Positions 1 to 12,839 of a DNA stretch of 64,000 nt are shown piece by piece. Origin of the DNA: Margaritispora aquatica (lineage: Eukaryota; Ascomycota; Leotiomycetes; Helotiales; Discinellaceae); assembly GCA_007644065.1 (NCBI GenBank), contig VJWN01000009.1, forward strand, positions 434,001-498,000, read 5' to 3'. Under the pieces are notes generated by a model that saw only the letters and a list, made by a program, of their open reading frames with translations, had not been told where the DNA came from and did not search any database. Both the position numbers and the translations under genes were made by a program. Numbering within the stretch: position 1 is the stretch's first letter; each line of letters begins with the position of its first letter.

Positions 1-570
1 GGTGGATCGAGGGTTTTGTATCTTGCATGTTGTTGTGTTACCATGAGCAAAGGAAGACATATCCGAATAAACAGGTGAGGAGTCAATCATCCAATATTCA
101 CCAGTAGTCCTTGCTATGAAGTCACAACTTCAGTTCGGACTTTTGGTTTGGATGATGAGCATAAAACACCAACAAGGAGTTGTCTTGCCTATCAAAAGGA
201 CATTGACAAGGAGTGAGACATCCACCCAATCAATAACTTCAATATTCTGCTTGGATTGCCTTTACTCCCGAGCCTTACTCTCGCTTAGTTGACCGCTCTC
301 GAATACGGACAGATGTCTTATTTCTTGACGAATGTTAGCTCTCTATTCAGCCAAGTGGGCATCTTCAATCCACTGTTCATCCATGCCGTTGCCAAGGACC
401 AAGATGAAAGTGGAACCTCGAAATCACAGTTGCCCCTGTGTTAGCAGTATCTTTATCTGAGGATCCTCCATTTTGGCGTCAATACATTATTGTCCGACCC
501 CCTCTCCTCCACCCAAGATGTCGTTCTTTTCGCAGTTGGGCATGTGTTGTGTGTGTATTCAGTCGTCACG
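1..570. other. Upstream region of the O-fucosyltransferase-like gene
   Basis: No gene is recognised here. The reading frame of the downstream gene stays open back to about 490 but contains no ATG before 571. The stretch therefore most likely holds the promoter and 5' leader, plus the end of whatever lies to the left. No repeat or RNA gene was seen. Confidence 0.5.
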
Positions 571-2143
571 ATGCTTCTTTCTCGCCCTTCCTCGAATTTG
601 CTCAAGTTCATAATACCCGCGCTGTTGATCTTGTCGACCGCATACTATCTTTTTCACACTTCCGACCAGATTGAGATACCTAGATACCATTTTGCTGATG
701 ATCCGTCGAAATCACCGCCAGAGCATCAGGATGCGCTTACCAGTCCGTCGGATTCGGTAGTACCACCGCCCCCTACGGCAGAGCAGATGAAGCAGGAGTT
801 CATTCAAGATGTAGTAGATAATGATGTTGATGGCCCTATGAACTTGGAGCCTCTCTCGGAGCTTTGTAAGGACACACAATGGCAGGCGGGACTTATGGTC
901 AAATGTCAGCCAGTACCTGGAGGAATCGGAAATATCAGGAATATGTTCTTGAACTGTATTAGATTCGCAATTGAAGCTGGAGGTATGTGATCAATCGGTA
1001 TACTTCAAAACATAGCTAACTGTATACTAGCAACTGGTCTGGTGGTACCTGAGTAAGACAATCCGAGTTCAAGGCACACAACCAATACTAATATACAATA
1101 GATGTCGACATCGAAACGATCAAGATCTCTCAGACATCCACACTACGAATCTTTACCCATTCTCATATCTCCTGGACACTGAACACTTCACCAAAAGCAT
1201 GAACACTGCATGTCCACAAATTAAGATCTTCCAAAACGACGCCGAGCTTCCCATGGCAGTCACGCCGGATATGTTGGAAAAATACCAAATGATTCCCTAC
1301 GACCATGTGCCAAAACTCCAATCGCACACACTGATCGACCTTCCTCGTCCAGGCTGGCGAAATGCATTCGACATCTGGCTCCGAAATGAGACCAGATACC
1401 CTGACATGTCCGCCGAGAAACCCGCTTTCGTGTACATCACCAACTGTCTCCTCCGCTGGCCCTTCAAGTACGACACCAACGAGTTTGTAGCGCAGTTCGG
1501 TCGCATTCTGAAGATAAGGGAGGATGCAAAGAGGATTGCGGGGGCAGTTTTGTGGGCTTTGAGCGAGAAATACGAGATGAATCTCGATTATTCGAATCCG
1601 ATTATTCCGGAGGGCAAATTTATGGGTGCACATTTGAGGACTGCTATGGATGCTACGAAGGTGGGATGGCCAGGTTATGACAGCCAAGAGGGAAATTATC
1701 TTCACTCTGCGAATCAGACGCAATCGAAACTCATTTACTTGACTACCGGTGCGCCAGATGATGCAAGGAAGTTTACGAAAAAAGCGAAATCGCAAGGTAT
1801 CACAGTCGTTTCCAAGGAAATGATGCTGAGAGGTGATCAGTTCAAAGAAGAGAGGAAAGCCTTGGAAAAAATGACGTGGGATCAAAGGGCTCTTATTGAC
1901 TTTGAGGTGTTGCTTCGTGGTAGTTACTTTGTTGGTATGTTCGAGAGCAGCTTCACCTGGAATGTTGCCTTGAGGAGGCATGTTATTGTGGGCCAAGGGA
2001 CGTGGTTGGATATTGAGCCTGGAAAGCAAGGTCTTGATGGATTGGAGAATCCAGCTGAGGCATTCATGGATCAGTATAGCTCTGTTTTTGGACCTGTGGA
2101 TTTGGGTATTAGGTGGCAGTTTCCTTTTGGATTATTTCCTTGA
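571..2143 (+). CDS. GDP-fucose O-fucosyltransferase-like type II membrane protein
   Basis: Three exons (571-982, 1031-1052, 1102-2143) give 491 aa. Intron donors are GTATGT and GTAAGA, with frame kept through both. The first in-frame ATG is followed at once by a hydrophobic anchor (residues 11-28), as in type II Golgi/ER glycosyltransferases. A segment GNIRNMFLNCIRFA (about residues 121-135) followed by a VVPE strand resembles the GDP-binding N-terminal block of the O-FucT superfamily. FMGAHLRTAMDA (about 320-331) resembles its H-L-R-x(3)-D block. The family transfers fucose from GDP-fucose to proteins or glycans. Many fungal members are uncharacterised, so the acceptor is unknown. The family call rests on these motifs only. 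The gene lies alone, with no co-directional partner close by. Confidence 0.72.
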
Positions 2144-3936
2144 GTGGTCAGCATAGGTTTGGACTTCACGACATCTCAGCCAGCCACTGTCGAATTATTA
2201 TACGGCAAAAGACACAGTCAGGATATAGAGCAACTAGACTTGGACCAGCATTAGCATCGGAGTTTGCATCTACATTTCAACTGAAAACGCAGCATATACC
2301 CAACAAAGACTAGGGACTTAGACAGCACGTAAATAACTAACATGCAAAGGACTTTGTCTGTACGATTTGAACGAACAGGAGGACGTCATACTTAATACAA
2401 GCGAGGAGGATGAAATTTTAGGAAAATTACATGCTACAGGTGTTTTCGGCAAAGGGTGTCTGTACCGATATTGTACGTTGGGTAAAGCTAGCGATTTGAG
2501 ATCTTGAGAGATTTTGTACAAATAAATAAATATATTTGCATTTCAAGCAGGATCTTTTGTTTTCAATTATGCCTGGACAGTGAATGATCGATGTTGATCC
2601 GTTTCTGTTCAGCCTCTAAACCAACTAAGCTTTGAGACCAAGAGCATTTTCAAAAACTGAGCCACCAACACAAAGTCGGTTTTGTCGACAACGTTGTTAG
2701 GTAGCCTCAATCTAGAAAGCCACAACCATCAAATCACCAGATGATCTTACCAAGATCTTGCATACTGTTGACAACACCTCATCAAGTTGACAGCAGTAAC
2801 CATGATTACAGCAATCTCCATTCCGCAAAACCACTGCCTCCAAAGGTACGTATGCCTAAAGATCACATCTAATTTACAACTTAGTGTACCCCTAGCAAAA
2901 TCATGACAGATCTTAACTTCTCCTTAGTCAGCACAGCAAACAACATTGAGCACGCTTTACGGCGTTGAAACTCTTACTCTGACCTGTATGGAAGCGGTGC
3001 ACGATTTATAGGCCAACGGGGTCGCTAGTGCGAATTGTTCACGATTCACTGTAAATCCCAGGCGAGGACTGTAGTGACTGTGAATTTTAATTTCTTCTTC
3101 TTGTGTTTACTCATTTGACTAATTTCCATCTCCTTACCTCTCATATAATCTTGCCTTCACATTTTAGGTTTCATTGAGCAATATTTCAAGCGTTTCGCAA
3201 GAAGTCTCCAACCATCTTGTCTTTGGATTTTGTAATGCCTCGCTTAACCAACTTCCGCCTTGCTCCCTCCTCTATCAGCCTCGTCCGGTCTTGTGCTATA
3301 TACAATTGGCTTTTGAGTCAAGCCTTACTTCTATTTCGTTGGTGCTGTATTGCGTCTATAACTCGTATTTCCTAATGTTACCTTTTGCTTTATCTTCTCC
3401 ACTTGCTGCCTCACAACCGTTGCACGCAAAACAACAACATCACAACATTGGCATTCGATCTACAAGCAGCACTTAATACTGTTACTTCTATTACATCCTG
3501 CTTAACACGAGAGTGTACCTACACGATCTCTCTGATTCAATGCGTCTGAGACTTAGACCCAAATCGTATTCACGAAGTTGATCTACCGCACGTATTTCCT
3601 TCCAAAACACCCACATGGTCTTGACTGCGACCATCTGTGGCCTAAGAACAATGACCGCGACCGATCTATCAAGCAGATACTCCAATAGCTACCTCAACCA
3701 AGAATTTCGATCAGCGACTCAGCAACGACTCAGCAGCACACCCTCATCCTCAAGCATACGAATATCCTCGCAAACAAAAAGCGGAGCATTCAAGATGCCC
3801 TTCTCATCAGTGAGTACTGTTTTTTTTTACCCCACTACTATACAACGAATATCCGCACCTCGATCTTCGATCTTGAAATTTTCTCCCTTTCGCAGATCTT
3901 CAAATTTCAAATTTCTTGAGTTGAATGACATATACA
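2144..3936. other. Intergenic region between two plus-strand genes
   Basis: About 1.8 kb. It should contain the 3' end of the upstream transcript and the promoter and leader of the next gene. Short frames between 3174 and 3930 have no recognisable product. The T/C-rich tracts and several short ATG frames after 3600 look like a long 5' leader with upstream ORFs. No repeat or RNA gene was seen. Confidence 0.45.
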
Positions 3937-5726
3937 ATGGCTCCCTTTTCCATCAGACCACCAAATCCCCCAAGGCCATCTCCTTTACGTTTCTCAATTT
4001 CTGCAGAACTTTCGGTCTCACCCCCAGAGTCCATAGACGAAAATGCTAATCCAACCTCTCTCGCCGTACAGAAGCCAATCGCTGCCCCTGGCACACTCAT
4101 CGGCGTATCTCCTCCCTCCGCATTAGCTGAGATCAAGAGTGGCATCAAACTGTACGAGAAGACGAAGGGAAAGGAGCATCTGAAGCAGATTTGTGCTGTT
4201 GTTGACTATGTGAAGATGTATAGGAAGATTACTACTGGAATGTGAGTGTGTTTGGAAACTAATGCCATGGTCTTCGATCTGTCCCTTTTGGACGATTTGC
4301 TGACTTCTACATAGGGACAAGAAGACCCGAAAGACTACAATCTCAAACAATAAGTGGGCTGATGATATTTTTGATCTTTATACCCATGGTACGTAGTTTT
4401 TCCTTTCGACCTCTTTTCGTTTTGATAGGATGCGAAGGAGGCTCGCTTAGCTCAGTATTCCTGATTAAATATCTAAGTGACTTCTCCAAAATACATCAAT
4501 ATGATCCACCCCATCTCATCTCATACCATACTAATACCTCACTAGATTTCGTGTTCTCCACCACACCCCTCAAGCTCGAAGACGCGGAACACATCAAGCA
4601 AGAAATCACCTCAGCCTGGGGCGGAAACGATACACCAACCATCTACCCCCACATGACCGCCTCTCACATCCAAACACTCAAATCCGCTCTACTTCTCACT
4701 GGCAAGAATCTCGAGTATAGCTGGCATCGGGTCTTCATTACTCTAGGTACCTATTACGTCGCCAATCGCACCGAGCACGCCATCACAACTGTCCCTAGCA
4801 TCGAGGTCACACCTGCAAATGCCAATGTGTCACCTGGATGCGCACTTCCACCCACCATTGCTGCGACTCTGGCAAAGACTAGGAAGACAAATGGTCCAAA
4901 TTTCGGTAGTCCAACAGCAATGCAACTAGCGATTCTAGATACAGCATATGCCCAAAACCATAGTGTTACACAAACTGACACATTCAAATCCGCCACAAAG
5001 CTTATGAAATGCTACATGGCTCAAGGAGCAGGAATCACCGCCAACCCATCTGTAACTACCAGAAACGGTGATCCTCCTTCCTCTTCCGCTTCTACCTTGG
5101 TCACATCTCCCTCCTCCATGCCCCCAAAGGAGAATGAACAACTAGACGAAAATGCCGCCCTCGCTAAGCTCGCCAACACCACACTGAGCATCGCTTCGAT
5201 CGCCTCGCACACACCTCCCTCTTCTATCGATGAGATGCTCGTTTATATCGAGACAAATTTGGCTGATCTGGGCATTCATCTTGGGAACGAAAAGAGCATT
5301 TTGCGTCGCGTGATTGCTGCTTCGATTGAGCACGACCGCATTGACAAGATTAAGCGAGATAGGGGCAGGGTCAAGGAGCAAGACGACGAGAATTCTACCT
5401 CGGAGGAGGAATTCCCTATGCGTCGAGGTGCAATTCCCGCTGTAGCTCAGCCTCGTGGGGTCCAGCTCTTCGATGGACCGGATCCATTTGAGCCCGAGCC
5501 TTCTCCTCCAGTCCGTCGGCACGCTACCAACATGAGCTTGGATAGCATCATGGATAGGATCTCATTGGATGCAGCCAGTGAGGCAGGAAGCATCTCTTCG
5601 GATGCGGGCAGTGTTGGTAGTTTGAGTGGATGGGCCAAGAGGGCGTCGAAGATTATCAGTCAAAGTGACAAGGATAAGGCTCGTGAGCAGCGTCGTGAGA
5701 AGAGAGCTATGGCTGAGGATGAGTGA
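3937..5726 (+). CDS. Conserved-looking fungal protein of unknown function (519 aa)
   Basis: Three exons (3937-4241, 4315-4388, 4546-5726) join in frame. The donors are GTGAGT and GTACGT, and the second intron has a TACTAAT branch site. I chose the ATG at 3937 because its context (tacaATGGct) is good; an in-frame ATG at 3925 would add four residues. I do not recognise the family. The N-terminal 180 residues look folded (KLYEKTKGKEHLKQICAVV and a Trp-containing helix). The middle is Ser/Thr/Pro-rich. The C-terminus is charged and likely disordered, with an acidic-basic stretch (about residues 385-410) and a final Lys/Arg-rich helix. No signal peptide or transmembrane segment is seen. Confidence 0.7.
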
Positions 5727-5883
5727 GAGCACTTGTGTGTTTATGTCGGGGGAAGATTGAGGACGGTGATGACGAGACATGACTTGATGAAATGATACCC
5801 AGTGCACAATAGATGAACAAATGAATTGAAGTGAACATCCAGGGTGCAGTTAAAATCTTTCAATTGTGAGCATTGAGAATATC

Positions 5884-8193
5884 TCATAGGTATAATTTCC
5901 TCCTGTCCAACCCTCCTGTCCCCTTGTCCTCACCTAACGCCAAAACACCCACATCTACCGTAACACCAGTTCCTACACTAAAGCCTCCTTGCACATCTCC
6001 CTGGTCTCCCAGTTTTATCTTCATCTCCCACAAATCCCTACTTCTCTCGATTCCACCTAACGATGCACCACCAGGAGGGAAGTTGATATACTGGCTCTCC
6101 CTCGCTAAGCTGGATACTGAGCCCAGGTAGTCTCTAGCTACCGTTTGCCGAGTAAGGATGGCAGATAGAATGGAGGCGAGAGGCAGGATAAGGGATGCAA
6201 GTAGGAAGAGCGAGAGCCATGGTATCGAGATGGCGTAGATCAGCTGGGGTGGGAAGATTGTAGGCGCGGTGGTGTTAATTGGTATTGTGAGGATGGGTGA
6301 TTGAGAAGTAATTTGAGCGCTTAGTGCTGCTGGTGTGTTTGCTGTGCTTGCTTTGGGTAGTGCAGCAAATGCAGATTCTGGATCTGTGATAAAAGCACTG
6401 GAGTTGAACATGCTGCCTTGTAGGAATGTGTTTATAATCTGGCTCAATCTTGTGCCAAAATCGTTGAGAGGAATTTTTTGAAAGCGGCTTTCTTCGCCTG
6501 TATCTGAAGCGAAAGAAGCGGATTGGATGTATGCGTTGGAAAAAGGATTGGCGATGTAATTTTGAATCGGGTCGATATGATTCACTTGTGGCTCAGCGTA
6601 CGGGACTTGAAGACTCGTGCCAAGAAAGGTGGCTATGAAGGAGAAGAGTGTGATTGCTGTTGGTGGGTGTGGAAGTAGAGAGAGTCGCTGTCTTGTTACA
6701 GCACATGATGGTGCTGCAGAATTCTGTTTCGAGCAAGATATGGTGGACTCAACATATGCTTGTGAGGGTGCACAAAAGATTGAGGTGACGTTTGTAGCAC
6801 CGGTAAAATCCTGATACAAGAGCAATCCTGGAGAAAATGTTTGAGATGATGGGGGAATACTATCAATATTTTGTACTGATGAGTTTGGAAGTAGTGAGGT
6901 AAGATCCTCTCCCAGATATCCCATGATCCAGTCGGTAGAAGAGCTAACAGTCTTAGCAGATAGAAATTTTCCATTCTCAGAGATGTAACCTGGATCGAAG
7001 AATGTACCATTGCTTATAGCAACACTTGATGATCGGTTCGTGCAGGTTAGCTCAATATAGCTCGATTCTATGCCAAATGTGCTGGTTCCAGGTTGGAGTC
7101 CTGCCATAGGAATACCAAACAGTGACGAGAAAGCCACCGAGGAATTTCCAGAAATTTGTTTCCATCCATTTGCATCTTGAGAAGAGTTTGATAGGCTAGA
7201 GAAGATGGGTATCTTGACATGACCCCACATATCCATGTTGCTAGTTTTCACTGCATCCGGCGAGAAGAGAGCAGCACTGAAAATACTCGCAAATGACGAG
7301 TACCAAGCATCAAATGTCCCAAAAGCTGCATAACTCGCTTGTCGTGTGTTGAAGTGACTCAAAGTAGTGGCTTGAGGTGTTGGATTTGCTGGCGTGGTAG
7401 CTAACATCCGCAATGCTGCTTGACTTCCAATCGGAGACAAAAGCCAAAGTGCAATCAGGCCAGCACTCAGTAATCTCCATGACCTTAGTCTAAGGAATGA
7501 CACAAAGGTTCCACCAACTGTCCGACTGCCCATGAGCTGCTCCATCAACCCCAGTGAACTTCCCTTCTCCAGTTTCCAGGATGCAACTTTGATCATTGTC
7601 CGACCTACAATAAGAGAAAACAAGATTGGTAGCAAAGTTGAAGCCTGTACATCATTAGCATCATACATTATTCAATTGAGAAGATTACAAACCCCTTTTG
7701 CACACTGATCTAAAACATACAGATGATGATCTGTCACGTTATTTCCCTGCACCCATATCAGATAACCTCCAAAAGCCAGAAACGGCAATCCTATGCAAAG
7801 GGACAATAAATCCAACAGCAGTAGTAGCCACCACTCCTTTCTATACCGTCGTAGAGTCTGTGGTACACCAACCCATATTGGATCCTTGCCATTTGATGAT
7901 TTAGGTAGTGGTCGATCAAAAGCATATCCTGACAATTCTTTTGAACTCGAGTACTCGAGTAGAGTCCTAGAGGCGCCTGACAATAGATTCTGACTTTCAG
8001 ACAGTCCTCTTGATCTTGAATTTAGGAGGTTCTGGTGTTCTGATGGTCCTCTCGAATGAGCGTGATATGGTGACCGAATATCTCTTGGCGATTGAAGTTC
8101 CCCTGGTGAGCTTGGCCCTTCCACTTCAATTTCAATCTGATCCTCCATCAATCGATTTACAGCTCCATCACGAGAAAGTCCTCTCGAATCCAT
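5884..8193 (-). CDS. Fungal multi-pass membrane protein with large N-glycosylated loop
   Basis: Two exons (7693-8193 and 5884-7644) are split by a 48-nt phase-0 intron (donor GTTTGT) and encode 753 aa. The cytosolic N-terminus is low-complexity and carries two copies of SRG[PL]SExQNLL at residues 48-72. Predicted membrane segments lie at about 121-148, 168-186, 222-240 and 634-662. The roughly 390 residues between the third and fourth are rich in N-x-S/T sites and Ser/Thr, so they probably face the outside. The stretch after the second segment (WKLEKGSSLGLMEQLMGSRT) recalls uncharacterised fungal DUF3176-like membrane proteins, but I cannot confirm the family. The gene is convergent with its left neighbour, with only 157 bp between stop codons. 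Confidence 0.8.
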
Positions 8194-9839
8194 TCTTCAT
8201 GTTCTGTTTTCAACATTCGGAGCTTAAACCCTAAGCTCCACGTCGGCTCATAAGTACATTTTGTAAAATATTGAAAAGATATAAATACAAGAAGGCATAA
8301 CAGAGGCTTGACGGAGAAAGATTTGGTCAGGATATACAAATACTTAAGAAATGCAGTGAAGGATGCAGTTTGATTGGGCTGAAGGCTGAAAATAGACAAC
8401 GGGATATGTCTGTGCGGATGAACTTGGCCCCCTCCCTGGTCAACAGACATGGAGGTCCAACCCCTTGCAGCTCAGCCTCGTGAAGATGCCTTGTCATGAC
8501 ATGTGCCGCACGCCAAATGTGTGAATCTGATCCACACTGTCTGAGTGATTGCACAAGTTTGTTGCTTCTGTGGTTCAGACAACGAATAGAGAGTTTGTTG
8601 GATCTCGGGAAGCTTGCCGCACAGGTACGATTCAACCCTCTCAGCCTTGCACTGTTGAGATGCCATCCAATATGGCCAGCATTCTGGACCTTTGGACTTG
8701 ACTCGACGTGAAATCCTTTCGCTTCAAGGAGTTATCGTGATGTTGTGCAGTAACAACGTTTCAAAGCTCAAACTCAAGGCAGGCTTACTTGACGTGTTCG
8801 AACTTTCGACACTGCAATCTCCTAATCGTCTTCGGTTGCCAGGTTAATGTTTGAAAATCTGGTAAGCATGGAATTGAACATCGACATGGCGTCCCAATAT
8901 TGATTTCAAGGCAACATATTGCGCTGAAAGAATGTTCCGATGGAAGCTCTGTATCTTCGAAAACCTGCAACATAAGCGCCAATCAACCGGATTGAAACAC
9001 TTCTCGAGGCAGTCTCACCCTAGTACCACCACATTGGCTGAGATTGAAGGCTGACAATATCCTTCCCTGGCTACCAATAAGGGATGCCAGTTAGGCCTGT
9101 GACACGCACATTCCGAGCCTGCATTTGATGCCTTGTCATGAAGTTCATCAGCCCTGTGATATTTACAGGGAGATGCTGCAGAACAAGGCATCACCTCCGA
9201 TTCTTTCATGTGTGGGGTTGATGCTTCATGCTCGAAGGAATATGCTCCCTAGTGATGGCAAGCACGGAAGCATGACGGGAGAAAGAAATGCTACGCCATC
9301 GGATATCTGATTTGTCGAGAGAAGAGTGCGGTCATCCCATGCTGTGCTCCTTGGCTTGGCGGTCAGAATCCAACTCATCCTCCAGGTTAATGTGGCATCG
9401 TGAGATTACCATAGCAACAAGGTGGGAGCATCTGGTGTCATTGGCTGCGTCGGCTACAGAAACGAGACAGTCCCAGTCGTGAGATGGTTGATGTTGTGAA
9501 CATTCGGGATGGAACTTGGATCCGGCTTCGGAAAGATGATGAGGCACCCGAGTATCCTCACATGTGACTTTGTCATAACACTCAACTCTTCTCTTCTCGA
9601 GGCGCAGAATCCAAGTCATATCATCTCTCACCAAACAATGTATCTTCATATTCTGTCTGCACCCAATACATATCTTCAAGTACCTAGGTAGATTGAATAT
9701 TGGATGCGCTAGCTGTATCACGTGGATGGTCACATCACATGAGTTGCCTGCCACTCCTGACAAGTGACAACACATATCAGCTTCAGAGGAAAAGGAGCCC
9801 GTCCTATTCATTCATCTATCTGCAAAGGGACAATGCACA
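8194..9839. other. 1.6-kb stretch without a supported gene
   Basis: It lies between the 5' end of the membrane-protein gene and the 3' end of the protease-like gene, both on the minus strand. Composition appears somewhat more GC-rich than other spacers here. A 15-bp word, gatgccttgtcatga, occurs at about 8486 and 9127. Short frames occur on both strands, up to 159 codons (9332-9811 minus), but none has recognisable protein features. It may hold decayed sequence or untranslated RNA; nothing firm is visible. Confidence 0.35.
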
Positions 9840-11836
9840 TCATAAATGCTCCTCAAACTTACTATTCCTCCTCACTGGACTTGTTGGACTACTTCCAGGA
9901 CTCGCAGTTGGACTACTAACCGTGACGAACGGTCTCGTACCCATTCCGCTCGTTGTCCTCCTCCCATTTGAGCTGCCAAAGCCCCTTTCAAGACGCTTCT
10001 CTGTGACTCCGCTCCCAGTTCCACCCCCCAGCCCCTCAACTTCGCGGTCTTCACTGACAGCACTCAGTCCCTCCGCCTTGCCTATCTCCACTGTACCCCC
10101 GTTAGGCCGTCCAGGCACAGGAGCAGCTTCTAGCTCTTGCGGAATCATGATCGGATTGCCGAATTTCTCAAATTTGGCATCGTGGCCGTCAACTTCGCCT
10201 GCTTGGTCTTGGTGCGCTTTATGATGATCGTATGCGTCTAGCTCGCTGAAATGAGCGACGAGGTTTGCTTTCTGTGCTTTGCGTCTACGGAGAAAGAGGA
10301 ATAGAAGCAGAGCCAGCACGAGAAAAACAAGTACACCGATAACTATGCCTGCTATGGCACCTTTTGACAAAGAGCGTTTCGCAGGTGTGGTGGTGGTTGT
10401 TGCAGCAGTGGTAGTATTCGCACCTCCAACGGACGGACTCCACAGCACAGGTGGAAGAGCAATGATTTGTTCTCTCACCGTATCCGAAAACACAGCCTGC
10501 GAGACATTGAACGTCCTACTCTCATAATGGGCCGTCACGTATGCCTCCTGCAAGAACGTCCTACCAAGCACATACTGTGATTCGTCTTTCCCTCTCCTAA
10601 TCGGAAAATAATAACTGCTCCTATTCGCTAAAATCGGTGCCGAGACATTCAAATCGAACGCCGCATATGGAAGCACAACGTCCGTTGTTGGACCACCGGT
10701 TTTCTGGTTAGCGAGCGTGAGGGTGATATTTGGGTTCGAGGTGAGTAGATTGGTGCGTGTAGCTGCATTGACGAGATAGAGATCCGTGGTATTGTCATAG
10801 GTGAGGTTGAATGCCGTTACGAACGCTTGACATACTGAGATCGGGAGCCAAAGTTCAGAGACGGAAGAATCTATGAACGCAAATTGCGGCGTAGACATCA
10901 AGCTTGTCTTTCCTTGGCTTGTCGTAGCACTTATGCTGCGAATAGTGACCACCAAATCCCGTAAGTTATCCTGTGTCATAGTGAAGCTGACATTATTTGG
11001 CGTGAATTTCGTCGCATCATAGCCTCCAAAGACCAAGCTCCCAAAAATACCCTTAAGTCGATACACGGCTCCAGCTGTATATGACCAGCTATGGCTCGCA
11101 ATCAGCCCTGCAGCGAAAAGAGATGACGAGAAACTCGGTTGTGGATCGGCGTAGCTGGTGAAGTTTGTGGGTTGGAATCCAAGTCCTAGCATGCCGAGCC
11201 ACCAGTCATCGGATACAATCTCAGATATGACCTGGTGTTTCATAGTCGGTCCAGTACTATTCGTATATCCCAATCCAACCGTATCGAAGCCTATTTCCCA
11301 TCAGCTTTGTTCGAAGCTCAGGCCTAAAAATACCCACCATACTGGCCCACACCCTCCATTCCCAGCTCTTGGTTTAATCCCAATTGAAACTGGTCCACCT
11401 TCTCCCAAGTGCTCGACTTCTTGTCATCAAACACACCTCCTCTGGAATCCTGACATGTCGAGGACACGCCAACAGAAGTATTGCACACGTTCAGTGCCGC
11501 GCCATAAATCACCCATGTTTCCTGCCATGAGGTAGCGGGGAGGACGCGATACGTCGAAGCCGGGGTTCCAACGCGTATAGTGAAAGTTGACCACAATCCA
11601 TCAGCGCCTTCCCTGCAGTTTGTGTTAGCACAATGAAGATGTTGGTGGACGAGAAAGATCGAGCTAAAAAAGGAACTTTACCAATGCTGACTAGGCACCG
11701 CAACAATCGGCGCAGCAAGTGTAATATTATCTCTCTTCCTCACCTCACCCCTCCTTACACTCAACCCCTCAACGATGTAACCATAGCACGCCTCAAATAT
11801 AGACAATCCGATGGTGAAGAGTAATAGCGAATGCAT
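9840..11836 (-). CDS. Aspartic-protease-fold membrane protein, probably catalytically dead
   Basis: Three exons (11682-11836, 11338-11612, 9840-11290) join in frame to give 626 aa. Residues 1-18 form a signal peptide. Residues 50-400 follow the pepsin (A1) fold: WSTFTIRVGTPA, then GMLGLGF and FGGYDATKF. A Ser/Thr-rich stalk leads to one membrane span (about 455-477) with a following RRR stop and a 150-residue cytosolic tail, the layout of fungal cell-surface yapsin-like proteins. At the first active site the usual D-T-G is replaced by A-T-S (residues 78-80). At the second the sequence is D-S-S (284-286). Loss of the first Asp should abolish proteolysis, so a binding or sensing role is more likely. 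The long soluble tail fits a sensor, but this is inference. Confidence 0.82.
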
Positions 11837-12839
11837 AATAAGTATACAGAAACATAACGTAAATTAACTAAGCATAAATGTCAAAGCAGCAACAGCAGAT
11901 AACGAGAGTTACGAAGTGGGATAGACACAACGAGAAGTGGGTGGCGAAAACAGAGGATCTTGTGCAATTATGCGAGACTGTGGGCGAGAGAGAGGTACAA
12001 GTACAATGACCACATGGCGGCAGGGATAGGATACTCAAATATAGGATGATACCGTTTATAGCGGGAGATTGATTGATCACGACCACACCACTTCGCTTCC
12101 CTCCGATAATTCATGAGACAGATACGGACATCGGGGTCGAATACTCGGCTTTTGAGTGTAAAGTATTGATGCACGCAAAACCATTTCTGGATAATCAGTG
12201 CGCAGGACATGACGTGGTGTATTGACTTGTGTGGTGTGTGTGACAGTGGGTGTAGTTGGCAGCCAATGATTGATGGCGGGGTAATATACCTACCTCATGC
12301 ATGGCACATGGATATGAGAGACGGGTGGGTAACAGCTACTTATTCTTGGATCCAAGGTACCACATAGCTTTGAGAATTATTCGGCCAAAGAAACCGGATT
12401 TCTTTCCGGACAATGAGAGACTCAGCTGGTTGGCTTAGTGTTGGAGAGAAAAAATGTCGCCTATCCCAAGGTTCGAAAACTAGCGAGACATAGCATCAGA
12501 TTTAGAAATGAAGTTTTCACCACTGCCGCGATACAAAAACAGAAACACAAAATACGACCAAAGGGGAGGAGCATTTCTATTATGCTATCAACGGGTTTAT
12601 GCCAGCAAATGCAACGCCTAGACGCCAAAAACTCCATTAATCATACAACTGCGGATCATTTTCATGCAAACCTCACCACCATTCAGCCATGCCCTGCAGT
12701 ACCTAAGGATCTATCCGGTGAAGGCTTATGCTCCAGTAATTGCCCAAAACTACGACTGACCGATGAGACCAATTCAATCGTCGCCGCCAGTGTCCATACT
12801 TCTTGCGAATTGTAAGCTCGAATAGACGCCTACAAGCCA
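11837..12839. other. Intergenic region upstream of the protease-like gene
   Basis: About 1 kb between the start codon of the protease-like gene and the stop of the next minus-strand gene. It should hold the promoter of the former and the terminator of the latter. Short frames such as 12438-12815 (plus) have no recognisable product. No repeat was found. Confidence 0.4.

Noticed and set aside
1163..2029. A 288-codon frame antisense to the O-fucosyltransferase-like gene
   Set aside because: It mirrors a well-supported coding exon and has no recognisable protein character; it is a shadow of codon bias.
9332..9811. A 159-codon ATG frame on the minus strand just after the protease-like gene
   Set aside because: It starts only 28 bp after a stop on the same strand, is Cys/His-rich without pattern, and overlaps open frames on the other strand. 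It is likely 3' untranslated sequence.
12438..12815. A 125-codon plus-strand frame between two genes
   Set aside because: It has no conserved-looking segment and lies in presumed terminator and promoter DNA.
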